A stretch of 64,000 nt of DNA from contig CM055100.1 in the NCBI GenBank assembly GCA_029204225.1, forward strand, positions 65,309,184 to 65,373,183, written 5' to 3'. The notes beneath the pieces were generated by a model that did no database searches, was not told the origin of the DNA, and was given only the letters and a program-made list of their open reading frames with translations. Source of the DNA: Diphasiastrum complanatum (lineage: Eukaryota; Streptophyta; Lycopodiopsida; Lycopodiales; Lycopodiaceae). This document shows, one piece after another, positions 24,157-34,741 of this stretch (positions within the stretch are counted from its first letter, which is position 1; the number at the start of each line of letters is the position of its first letter). The position numbers and the translations under genes were made by a program.

Positions 24157-24923
24157 CTGGGATTAAAAATAAAAGGAAGATGCACGCAGAAGCAAGCAGA
24201 GCAGCTGCCCAGCACGCTGATCCAATCCTGTTATGTAAATCAAAGGATGAAACCAAAAACTTGGGAAGATCAATGAAGCCTGATTTTTGGACTCGAAGAG
24301 CAGAACATGTCTCCAGAGCTTTCCACAGCAAAGACGAAAGCGAGGAAGCAAATGATATGGATCAAGTACTTCACAGACTTCAGAGGTGTGTGTCAATACT
24401 CAAAAACAAAAAGGTGAATACAACTGAATCCAGCAGAGACAGCAACAAGGACACGAGAGCTGGAAGCCACGGAGAAAGAGCTGAAGTCGCATCAGAACAG
24501 CCTGAAGCAACAAGTGCGGTAGCTTTCTGAGAGCTCAGAAACAGTTTCAATTGCAGAGAAAAGGTGGAGCTTGTGCAGCAAAAGGCTCAGGCTGAAACCC
24601 ACCTGCAGGCATGCAGGCAGGCCTCAGCAGCAGTATCACTTGAAGTAAAAGTCTCCTTTCAAACTGTTTCTGTAGCCAGCCAGCCAGCTGCGGCCTTCAC
24701 ATGCGGACCCACTCACAGGCTCACAATTGCCTCTCCCAGCACTCTGTCCCTAGGACACCGTGAGCTCTGCAGCCTAACCGCTACACTAATCCATGAAGCA
24801 ATCAACAGAAACGTGCCTCTCTTCCCCTTCTGCAGAAGCTCATGAAGACACAGAAACAGCAAAATGAATGAAGCCAATGCATGAAGAATGAATTATATGC
24901 ATGCAGCTTTCCAGAACACTTAC
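24157..24923 (-). other. Proposed 5'-UTR intron of the EF-hand/TPR gene
   Basis: On the minus strand a good donor (AAAAA|GTAAGT, GT at 24923-24922) and a good acceptor (pyrimidine tract then CCCAG, ending at 24157) lie between the TATA-like site and the ATG. The exon between acceptor and ATG would be 58 nt. Splicing is inferred from the signals only. Confidence 0.4.
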
Positions 24924-25163
24924 TTTTTGTTTGTGAAGGAAATGGAATGACGGATGGATCAAAAAGCAAGGGGAAGATGGATCGGAATTTCAGGAGAGGA
25001 AATAATTGTCGGGAACGATTTGAGTGAAAAGAAATAGAAAGCAGAAAGAAAGAACTCGAAGAAGAGGAGTGGTGGAGCAGTGCACTGCAGTGCAGGCAGC
25101 AGGGACGAGGAGAGAAAGCTGTCTCTCTGTGTGAAGCTGGTTTGTACAAACAACACCATTATA

Positions 25164-25182
25164 ATATATATATATATATATT
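25164..25182 (-). promoter_or_regulatory. TATA-like AT tract, likely promoter of the EF-hand/TPR gene
   Basis: An (AT)n run of about 19 bp, 1.07 kb upstream of the ATG on the minus strand. It is followed by a pyrimidine-rich leader (about 24930-25130) of the kind seen in plant 5' UTRs. It could instead be a simple repeat. Confidence 0.4.
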
Positions 25183-25199
25183 AAATGTGAAAGTGGAGT

Positions 25200-25900
25200 A
25201 TATAAGAGAAGAAGAGCAAGAGTAGAGAGAGCATTAATGCATATATTACAGGTGTAGGTGTGGGTGCTATTGGTGTTGGAAATTTGATGGAACATTATCT
25301 CAATTGGTGCATGAATGCATGCAATGAGTTCTCTATTCAAAGTCACTTTGTCATGAATATAAAGTTATCTATATTTCAATTAGAGAGAGAGAGAATATGA
25401 AGGAATGAACGAATGATTCTTGCATTTTTCATGGGCCCATGTGCCAAGACCACCAATTACCAATTCTTTCCTTTCAGTTGTCTTCGCCCATTTTTACCAC
25501 TACTCTTCGTCTTTGCTTGGGGCTACCTTATCCTTTGGTTTTGGGTCTCTCCAGGTGTGTGTGTGGTCACCATATTGATGCCCTTGCTTCCACCTCCTCT
25601 GTTGTCCTTCTGGGAGTGAGCGCATAGCTACGTATGATGTTGTCGGAGATGCAGCAACCGCTATAGTCAGAGACGGAGGATTCCATGTCCTCAGAGAGCA
25701 GTCTCATGTCATTCCTTCTACCGCGTCCCACTCTTCCCACAGGTGTGTTGACATTGTCCTCTCCCGGAATGGGCTGCGTACTTTGGCAGATGTTGTGAAC
25801 AAGCGCTTTAGTTCCAAGACGTGCAAAAATGCAAATCTTGCTGACACAAGGTCATATAGGAATTGTTTGACCATACTTAAATAATCATGGCTACAAGCCA
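25200..25900. other. Upstream intergenic segment
   Basis: No recognisable gene. Short ORFs on both strands are unrelated to known families as far as I can tell. Part of 25845-25870 weakly matches, inverted, the sequence at 26334-26362 just outside the hairpin element. Confidence 0.35.
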
Positions 25901-25901
25901 T

Positions 25902-26334
25902 CCATGGTTTCGAATCAAAGATTTTTGTTTAGGAATTGTCTTGACGATCAAGAACATAGTCAAGAAGAAGTAGAATTGTCACAAGGATTTAGATCCACGA
26001 TATAATTCCAAAACTAAAAAAATCATTGACTTTGATTTTGTTGTAACATAGGTTATTGTAAAAGAAATCGATGACCTGCATTTTGCTCTACTTTAAAAAG
26101 AGATCCCTTTTTAAAGGAAAGCAAAATGCAGGTCATCTATCCCTTTTTAAAGTAAAGCAAAATGTAGGTCATCGATTCCAACAACATGTGTTACAACAAA
26201 ATCAAAGTCAATGACTTTTTAGTTTAGGAATTATATTGTGGATCTAAATCCTTGTGACAATTCTACTTCTTCTTGACTATGTTCTTGATCATCAAGACAA
26301 TTTCTAAACAAAAATCTTTGATTCAAAATCATGG
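25902..26334. repeat. Long foldback (hairpin) element
   Basis: Left arm 25902-26104 and right arm 26139-26334 are inverted copies with roughly nine in ten bases matching, separated by a 34-nt loop. The loop repeats the inner motif (CTTTTTAAAG...GCAAAATGCAGGTCAT), so the left inner arm could pair with either of two partners. No clear target duplication flanks it. It fits a foldback/MITE or an inverted duplication that, if transcribed, would give a long double-stranded RNA. No coding capacity. Confidence 0.85.
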
Positions 26335-26719
26335 AGCTTATGAATCTTGTGTCTCATGTATAGTTTCTAATTAGGCTTTGCATGCTATCGCATGCAAAGG
26401 CACCAATGGCACTTCTAAATCATTGTGCTACATAGGCCTAAATTCCATTGTGCTTTAGTAGAAGGCACAAATGTTTAGTAAAATTTTGCATCTAATATGA
26501 ACACATAACATTTGAGGTAACAATATATCTTATTCTTTAGTCATCAGCATGCTAATCTAGGAGTCATTGGTAGCCTTTCTCATCTTGGGAGTCCTCCAAG
26601 GACGAATCCATGTGGATAGAACGCAAGTTCAAAAATCTATTTTTGGGGTGAATATAGGATGTCATGGTGCATGTGGGTATACATACATAATATATATGAA
26701 AATGTGTGTGTGCGCGCAC

Positions 26720-26821
<102 letters not shown>

Positions 26822-27301
26822 CAATCGCCAAGTGAAGATCTTTAATAATCCTGTCATATGCAAACCAAAAGGACACCTGTGGAGCAAAACCACCCAACGA
26901 ACAGGAAATGGCTAGTCAATACCCTAATCACTTCACCCCCAAGCCAAGGTGAATGAATACAAGAGAGGAGGGGATCCTTGATCATAAAATCAGAAAATTC
27001 AATGGGGCAGTGGGCAAGTTTCCATAGTATATATTCTCTCCCAAGAGGAGATAATATTCCTCTTAAGATCCCATGCAACCCAAATATAAGCTATTGACCT
27101 TCTATTCTTCTTGCATTATAGCAGTCAAACACCATGCAAGTGCTCCTATGTCCAATTATAGGTCTGGGTCCTCATAAGATTATTAATTACTTTACCGGCC
27201 AAGTCCGGAATGACGAGACATAACTAATAACCTTATACACTAGAGAAACAGGCTATCCATGTTAGGAATTATTCCGAATCCCTCATACTAGACATGGACA
27301 T

Positions 27302-27304
<3 letters not shown>

Positions 27305-27353
<49 letters not shown>
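27305..27353 (+). repeat. (GA)n microsatellite
   Basis: About 49 bp of uninterrupted GA. Confidence 0.97.
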
Positions 27354-27356
<3 letters not shown>

Positions 27357-28029
27357 TTCATGTGGTTCAAGCTAAAATACCCTTGTTGAGCTTGCCTCCC
27401 CCATAACAACCTAAGTGTCAATATTGGCACAAGCCATGTGAATGCATTATGATGAGGGCACGCTCAAGACTAGTGAGCATGGAATAGGGACATGTGGGAC
27501 CTGAGAGTGTCCAAACCTAGCTTGGCATATAAATGTAGACATACAACGTAAATATCGTATAATGATGCTAGCGCTAATTAATATTGCTGCCTAAATTTTT
27601 CTAATAGAATTGGGGAATATGTTCTTTAAGACATTGCAAAGCAAAGGCTGACAGTTGAAATGCTCTATAATGGTTTGTAAATAAGTTCAGAATCATAAGT
27701 CATTGACATTTATGAATAGGCAAATAAATAAATACTATCTTTTGGAAATCATGAATATGTTGGAGTGGACATCATATTATAAAAAAAGCTTTACATTATG
27801 TGAAATAGACAACATCTTTCATAGGTCAATGTCAAAAAAGAATTCCTATTAACGTATACGTGGAGCAATGATTAATTCCAAGGTTACACCAAGCATGTAC
27901 AAAGAATAGATTGTAATGTCGGATAGCTGGAAAAATGTCCAAGCTTGTCATCTTGTAAATATAAGCCCAACCTGAGAGCAATAGTTAATTAGCATAGAAG
28001 AGTCAACCTTGCTTAAAATTAGCATACGG

Positions 28030-29400
28030 GATGGTTAGTACAAGAATCTTTGTTTTATGTTACCGAAGTTTTGCTTCCAATATATCCATCTGCTCCACAA
28101 CCATGGCATGATGAGAAAATCAATGAGTTGAAAGGTGAAATGGCTCAAGGTACGGGTAGTCTTAAAAAAATGACACCTAATTTGAGAAAAAAAATTTCAA
28201 CCTTCATGCTATGTAATTCAGGAGTAATGGATAAGTGGTTGGAATTACATGAACAAGAAAAAAAATTGCCTTGACTAGAAATCGACGATGCAATAGGCAT
28301 AGAGGTCAAGTTGCTTCACATGATGTTGAGTCATTGCCCTGAGCCATTGCCCAACCAATGCACCATAAACTGGATGATTGATACATTCCAACAAGCAAGA
28401 TCAAAGGGACAATTCATATCTAACACAAAATGGAAATTTGCAAGAGGATGTGATTGGAAGGTTTGTCTATAATTCTATTTTTTTAAAGTAAACAAAATTT
28501 ATTTGTACGATGATTGATTGTTTTTGAAGATTATAATCAACATGTGGCAGTATCGAAAGTATAGTGCAGTGTGGGCATATGGTTGTCATCATTGCATTGA
28601 ACCAATTGATATCAAATGGTGAACTTATGATTGTGGTGTGATGGCATCTTTCCATCAAGAAAGTCGGAGTAGTGCTTGAGATCAAAGTCCAATTTTTGGA
28701 GATCTTGAGTATGTATGAACCATACAACCCATATATGAGGTGTGTTTTGGTGAAATGGATAAATATTTGTTGTTTGACATTAAATGGTTCAAATCAATTA
28801 CAGAGGATCAAATACAACCGTAAAAAAAGATCGTAGTGGATTTTTTTGCTATCGAGTCAACCAAGACATTAAGGATGGACTTTTAAATACATTGCCTTGC
28901 CATTGTGATAAGGTGTGCATGAGTTTCACATTTTTTCTTTTTGTCGATCATAACCAATATTATGTTAAGCATCCATACTTTTTCATTACACCTATTTATT
29001 GTGAATTAAAATTCTATGATAACAAATCTCTAATCTTAACATTGTTAAATGTGCAGATATTTTTCAACCTGATCAATTAAACAACAATTGGTGGTATGTT
29101 GTTCAAGTTAAGCCACGCACTAGACATGTATTTGAAAATGCATATAAGATCTAAATTTGGACAACACAAATATATATGATGAAGATGTACATACATCTTC
29201 AATTTTATAAACCTTGAAAATCCCATTAATGAATCAAATGATTCCAACCCAAATGATAAAGAGGACAATAGTGATTATATGCATGAGAAAATATTGAGAG
29301 GGATCCGATTTCTATAGTAATGATGAAAATTATCTAAGCGGAGATCAGTTGTTAGATGTATTGGCTGATGAATTTGAATCTTGTGATGATGAATAAACTA
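28030..29400 (+). pseudogene. Decayed CACTA (En/Spm)-like transposase remnant
   Basis: Plus-strand pieces in shifting frames. 28050-28274 resembles the tail of the Tnp2 transposase domain (a helix ending in a NSGVMDKWLELHE-like phrase). 28660-28790 and 29050-29115 resemble the DUF4216 part that follows it, including a DIKWF phrase and a WWYVVQVKPR phrase. Stops and frameshifts are frequent, so it is non-functional. No CACTA ends were located. The family assignment is from remembered motifs only. Confidence 0.4.
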
Positions 29401-29689
29401 TGTATATGTCACAATTAATTTTGTTATAAAACAATACATTTATGGGCAATATATATTGTTTTCTAAATTCTTACATCTTTACATGATGTTACATTTCTTA
29501 AGTTTTATTTCAAACACATCTCGCTAGAAAAACTTATCAATAGATGTTTGAACTAATTAAGAGAACAATTAGAAAATGTATAACGTTGATTATTTATATA
29601 TTCTAGTTAAAAATCATATTCTTTGTGGTAACATCTATGAAAATAACTAATTGCAAAATGAAATAAAGATAAAAAGATCAAATCTTCAA

Positions 29690-30250
29690 TCAGGTTGGGA
29701 GATCAGACTACCAAAACTCGCGTAATTGGCTGCCATTCACTGGGGTATCAAATCTTCATCTATCAAGGTGTTCTAGGACCACCGCTCCATATGATAGAAT
29801 TTCTTTAGCTTTGTATGGTCCTTCACATGTGAATTTCAATTTTCCTTTCCTCAATTTTGTTCTATACATTAAGACAATATCTTCTTCCTTCAAATCCTTT
29901 TTATGTAATCTCAATCATGCCATACTTTATGACGAGCTTTCTCCGCTGCTAGTGCATGAATTGCCATCAATCTTGTTTCACACAGTTTGTGTAAAGTCTC
30001 ATGACGGAGTTTTAAGAATTTAGCATCATCCAAGCATTCCCTAGCTACTATGCATAGAGATGGAACTAAAAATTCAATCAAAATACTGCATCTTAACCAT
30101 AAACCAACTGAAACGACATCTGATTTGTACCAACTTTATAGGTTGTTCTAAATGTCTATAATGTTGCGTGTAGCTTATGTTCCCAATCAGAACGGCTTGC
30201 CTCCATTGTCTTAGTCATAATACTGCAAAGAATTTTGTTTGAAGATTCTA
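29690..30250 (-). pseudogene. Gypsy-type integrase C-terminal fragment, frameshifted
   Basis: Minus-strand frames give a SSNKILCSIM phrase, then FQLVYG, then an alanine/arginine helix (AAEKARHKVWHD) and LRKGKLKFTCEGPYKAKEIL. This is the expected order of a Ty3/gypsy integrase end. Stops and at least one 2-nt shift (near 29915) interrupt it. Confidence 0.7.
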
Positions 30251-30934
30251 CGCATTTCTTGATTCTTGGATTGCCAAGAACGCCAAGAAAAGGGCTGTCA
30301 TAGTATTTGCAAGATTTATGCCACAATCCGACCAAGACAAACTACCACAATGTTGATTCCTACATTAGTCCACAAAGAAGAAAATCTAATCCACAACTAG
30401 TTTAATCCACAACTAGAATCCACAACCACACACAATAGGGATGGAAGGGGAATGATGAAGGAGCTCAAAAATGCATCAAACTCATGAAAGCTATTCTCAT
30501 TTAAGCATGGAGTAGATACATTACACAAAAGCTCTCTTCTACAAAGGGGAAGTCTCTTAAATAAGCAAGAGAGCTCCTTAGGTGGCATCCTAGTGGCATC
30601 TCCACATTACACAAATTACAAGTGGAATTACCCACCATCAAAAGGCGGCTCACTCTACTTTTGTAAGAGGGGCCTATTTGCATGTATTACATTGGCCTAG
30701 AAATACTAGTTCCTACATGGTCATTCCATCTTTCGGGATTCACCATGAGGCTTACAAAGTTTCTACTTGTCGTACTTAGCTAATACTTCTCGGCTCTCAG
30801 TCTTTGTTCATCTCGTCTTCTCAGAGACCTCTTCAGTCTAAGGTGAGAGGTGCTCTTGGGTAGCTCTGGCCGATTATCTTGGAGATTTGCCAGAATCAGC
30901 CAACAAACTTGAGCAACACCAGTCAAGGACATAG

Positions 30935-31120
30935 AAAATACTTAAAGTTTGTCTTTTGGATTAACTTTACCATAGACTTCGCAAGATTCAGTAAAGATTT
31001 TAAGAAATCTGACTGGATCTGATAATCCATTATACCTAGGCAACTCTGAACGAGGAGTTCTTCTAATGATAGGACGTGGAGGTACCTGAACTTTAGGGCT
31101 CAGAATTTGAATCAGCCATT
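30935..31120 (-). pseudogene. Gypsy-type Gag fragment
   Basis: An open minus-strand stretch of about 60 codons contains RSELPRYNGLSDPVRFLKIF, close to the start of the retrotransposon Gag domain of Ty3/gypsy elements. It then runs into a stop. Confidence 0.55.
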
Positions 31121-32294
31121 TTTACGAATTACAAAAAATCTATAAAGTATACTATGTAGATGAGATTGGATCTAGATTTTTCAATTAAATCCTATTTTCT
31201 GTTTTGATTTGTAACAACCTGATCACTTGATGATAATCGGATTCTAATTTTGGGAAAAGAGATCTTGATCAAGCGATCGACGTTCTAAAAACAAAAATTT
31301 CTCATAAATAGTATCAAATCAACTAATATTTTAAAAAAATTTTGACTGTAGCTAGATCAGATAGATCAAAACTCAGAAATTGTATTGGCAAAGGTTAACT
31401 CGCCTAGAGTCCTTTCAGTACTATTTCAAGTAAAAAATCACTTAACTGGCTGTTTTCGACAAATCTAGAAAAACTAATCTTCGCCTATCTGATATTAAAT
31501 AAACCTGACATAAATAAAACTATAGTATAATTGGAAAAAGTTCTTTTGGCAACCAATGAGATCTTTGCAGTTTGGCGAGGGTAAAAATAAAATCTTTGAT
31601 CAATATTGATGGAACTAACCTTCACCGACTCAAAAATGATGGATTACTTAATTTGGAAATCTTAAGAAGATCGACAAAGGTTCAGACGAAGGTTGAAAGG
31701 TGATATTGTTATTTTTGCAAAAAGCAGTAGTTTTTTTTGAGAAAAATAGCTCAGTATAAAATGTTCACCCAAGTTACTAATTACCAAAAATAACAAGATG
31801 CACTAATTGATGACACTGGTGAAGGTTCGAGCGAAGGTTCCTCTCAAAGAACTGATATTCTTGCTGAAAAATGGCTGGGAAGTAACCTTTGCCCTTCAAT
31901 CTATAACTTCACTACATCAGGACAATCCTACATGCAAATGGACGAAGGTTGGTTGTAAAGGAACATAAAATTATAAGTGTCTGATGAAGATTTTATCCCT
32001 TTTGTCACCAAAATTGCAGAAGATAAACGATTTTTGTGGTTTATTTGAATTCTTCAAATCCAAATGGATCTTAAGAATGGTGATTTGTCTGGACTTCCTT
32101 GCTCAACAATAGAAACAAATTACAAGCAAAAAATCCACACAAATCAAGCAAAATTCACCCCAAAACTGACCCTAAAATGCAATGTAACACTACTATGCCA
32201 AGACAAAGATGCCTAAATGCAAGCTAACATCCATCCATTAATAAAAAACATGCTGAAAATGAAAAATTGGCATAGCCCTAGGCGACGCCAAAAT

Positions 32295-32892
32295 TGTAGC
32301 GGGTATTTCCTATCCACCTTCAACCCTAGACCCTAGCTCTTGCAAAGCGTCAAACACTACGATCATATCAATCCTAATCCATCAAAGATAAAGCTTACTT
32401 CTTTCTCTCTCTCTCTCTCTCTCTCTCATAAAAAGTATAACAAGATTCAATCCCAACAATTAATAATTCAAATAATAAGAAAATCCAAATAAAACGTGAG
32501 AGATGGAGCAAGAAAGAAGAGCAAGGACATCCAATTTCAATTTGATAGAAGTTCCACCTCTGCTTGATTGAAATGAACATGAATATGAATTACAAAGTAC
32601 CACTATACATAGTGGATTTTGGGGCTTTGGCCTCAAATCCTATTGGCTACTTTCTATTTCCCTTATTTTTGAAATTTGAAATTTGGGAGGAAACCTTTTT
32701 TATTCACTAACTTGACTATTAGGCCTTGCGACATTTAATTACCGCAAAAAGGCCTAAAGTCCTTTTATTAGTTTGTAACCAAACAAATAACAATATGTGA
32801 TCATCGGGTTGGACTTACACACGCAGGGTGCCAAATCCCTCTCACCTATTAACTAGGGTTAGAGTTGCCTTGGGATCCGCAAATCCCCAACA
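32295..32892 (-). repeat. LTR of the gutted gypsy-type element (proposed)
   Basis: On the minus strand it begins TGTTGGGGATTT (32892) and ends CGCTACA (32295), about 598 bp. A TGGCGTCGCC primer-site-like sequence follows within 3 bp. It contains a TC tract at about 32400-32428. Confidence 0.55.
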
Positions 32893-33780
32893 CAAGCTAT
32901 CCAATACAGCCAATGAGTCATGCGTCTTTTTCATAACCAACTAAGTCAAGATGTCAAAAAAGAGCAAAGCTAAAACCAAGTCACCGACCGATATATGATG
33001 CCTAGAGTAGGTTGCCACTAAAATGCTTGAATTTGGTCCTTCAAATTGGACTTGGTGCAAAAGGTGAAGCCAAGAATGAATATTGGCATCAACGTGTTTA
33101 TCTTTATTGATGAAACTAAGAAGGTGAAATCAAATAAAAAATGACTAGTTTTCGAGACCACTAACATGAGCATGACACATTCTAGTAAGAGGAGCTAAGA
33201 CATGGAGCTAATCTTGGAACCCATCTCATTCAAACTTTCAATTGTCTATTTACGTGTATGCGTGCATGCTTGAAGCATTGAATTGGATGTAAATGTCCAA
33301 GTGAATCCCAAGTTCCAGCTATGTATGTATGTGTGTGAGTGTGGGGTTGTGTGTACTTGGATAATTGGATGGTACATGTATTGAGTAATGGTTATTCTAG
33401 TGAATTCAATAGATGTTGTAAATTAACAATTTACTGAAGCACCTCTTAAGGTCACTAGAAATACTATTTCCTTGAGTTAACTTAAAGCGAAACCCAACTT
33501 AGAACATTATCTTATCCAATAAATCGATATAATGAATTGTTAAAAATGCGTGCCAATTGAAACAAGGTGATTGATACATCATTGCATTTTTAAATAATTA
33601 GTAAACTAAAAGAACGCATTTTAATGCTCAAGCTTATGCAGGAGTGACACCTTAGAGTTTAGCAGATAGTCATAATAGCTTGTCGGTAACCACGACAAAG
33701 CTAAAATCATTACAAATCTGTAAATTCGTGTGTATGAGCTTTGTCTAAAGTTTTTAAAGTTTTTTCTTTTATATCGGGTA

Positions 33781-33900
33781 AATGAATGTGGTAGAAGAGA
33801 CTTGAACTTTTCCCATTTTATCACGCAAGATGAATTTGGCAAAAGAGACTTGAATTTTTTCCGCTTTTAGGCCAATGAATTTGGTAGAAGAGACTTGTGT
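33781..33900 (+). repeat. Three direct copies of a motif of about 27 bp in the NOP2 upstream region
   Basis: ATGAAT(G/T)TGG(T/C)A(G/A)AAGAGACTTG occurs at 33782, 33830 and 33875, some 200-320 bp before the NOP2 ATG. It may contribute to regulation or be a simple local duplication. Confidence 0.6.
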
Positions 33901-33965
33901 GCCTATAAAGGATTTCTATTTGGGTCCGAAAAATTTGAGACAAACCCCCAGTTCATGTGCATGTG

Positions 33966-33972
33966 TATAAAA
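33966..33972 (+). promoter_or_regulatory. TATA box of NOP2
   Basis: TATAAAA lies 127 bp before the start codon. This would place initiation near 34000 and give a 5' UTR of about 100 nt. Confidence 0.6.
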
Positions 33973-33990
33973 CGCTCAAGGGAGGCTCAA

Positions 33991-34050
33991 TTAGGGTTTG
34001 AGTTTCATCTTTTCAAAAGTGCTTTTATATTAGGGTTTAGGTAGGGTTTA
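33991..34050 (+). promoter_or_regulatory. Telo-box cluster in the NOP2 promoter/leader
   Basis: TTAGGGTTT at 33991-33999 and 34030-34038, plus TAGGGTTTA at 34042-34050. Telo-boxes (AAACCCTAA) are known to be enriched in plant promoters of ribosomal-protein and ribosome-biogenesis genes, which fits NOP2. No TGGGCY site II element was noticed close by. Confidence 0.6.
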
Positions 34051-34098
34051 AGCGAGGAGAAGAAGAGAGAATAGAGAAGACAGGAGCGATAACCAGCG

Positions 34099-34741
34099 AT
34101 GGCGCGATCCAAGAGCCTTCACGAAGGCGCTCACAAAAGAAAATCCTCACATGCAGCTCTGGAAGGCACCCCATCGGCCAAGAGCATCATCAGCAGCAAC
34201 AGCAACGGCAGCAAGATCAAGAAGCTCAAGGAAATGAAGATAAAGAAGAAGAAGCAGAATCTGTTCGAGGAGGGTTCTGAAGATGGGTCTCTAAGCGATT
34301 TTAGAGTGAGAGATGGTGATGATGATGATGCAAGGGGTAGTGGTAGTGAAGACGAACATCTCCTCTGGGATGAAGCAGCAGCAGCAGCAGGACATAATAG
34401 CCAATCCGAGAGCGAAGATGGACTGCTGGAACAGCCAAAGGCTCAGAGGACAGGTGAGAAAGGTAAGAAGGGAACGAAGAAAATTAGAACAGATGATGTA
34501 GGTGTGATGGATCAAGAAGCTGAGCAAAGTGGCTTCGAATATAGAAAGGTAAAGAAGAGGAAGTCAAGTCAAGCAGGAGTTGAGAATGGCGCTAATGCGG
34601 CCGGGGACTGGGAAACTCAGTCCAAGAGAAATAAAAAGTTGAAAAAGATTAGAAAGAACAGGGATGAGCCGATTGATGAGGAACCTGCGGTCAGCTCTGA
34701 TGATGACAAGCATGCCTCCTGGATGAAATCTGATTCTGATG
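34099..34741 (+). CDS. NOP2: NOP2 exon 1 (charged N-terminal tail)
   Basis: Starts at the first ATG after the telo-box/TATA region. It encodes 214 residues rich in Lys, Asp, Glu and Ser with several basic nuclear/nucleolar-type clusters. It ends one base into a codon before GTGAGT. Confidence 0.9.

Larger units (their letters stand above)
29690..32892 (-). mobile_element. Gutted gypsy-type LTR element (LTR, gag piece, integrase tail)
   Basis: In minus-strand order: LTR complement(32295..32892); primer-site-like TTTTGGCGTCGCC just after it; a leader of about 1.1 kb; a Gag fragment; an intervening segment; and an integrase C-terminal fragment ending near 29690. Protease, reverse transcriptase, RNase H and the 3' LTR are missing. 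Fragment order and Ty3/gypsy-type integrase motifs support one deleted element, although two independent insertions are possible. Confidence 0.6.

Noticed and set aside
24108-24530. 140-codon plus-strand ORF beginning next to the EF-hand/TPR start
   Set aside because: Lies in the proposed 5'-UTR intron of the opposite-strand gene and shows no recognisable domain; likely chance.
34313-34527. Short ORFs inside NOP2 exon 1
   Set aside because: Out-of-frame shadows of the acidic, repetitive N-terminal coding sequence.
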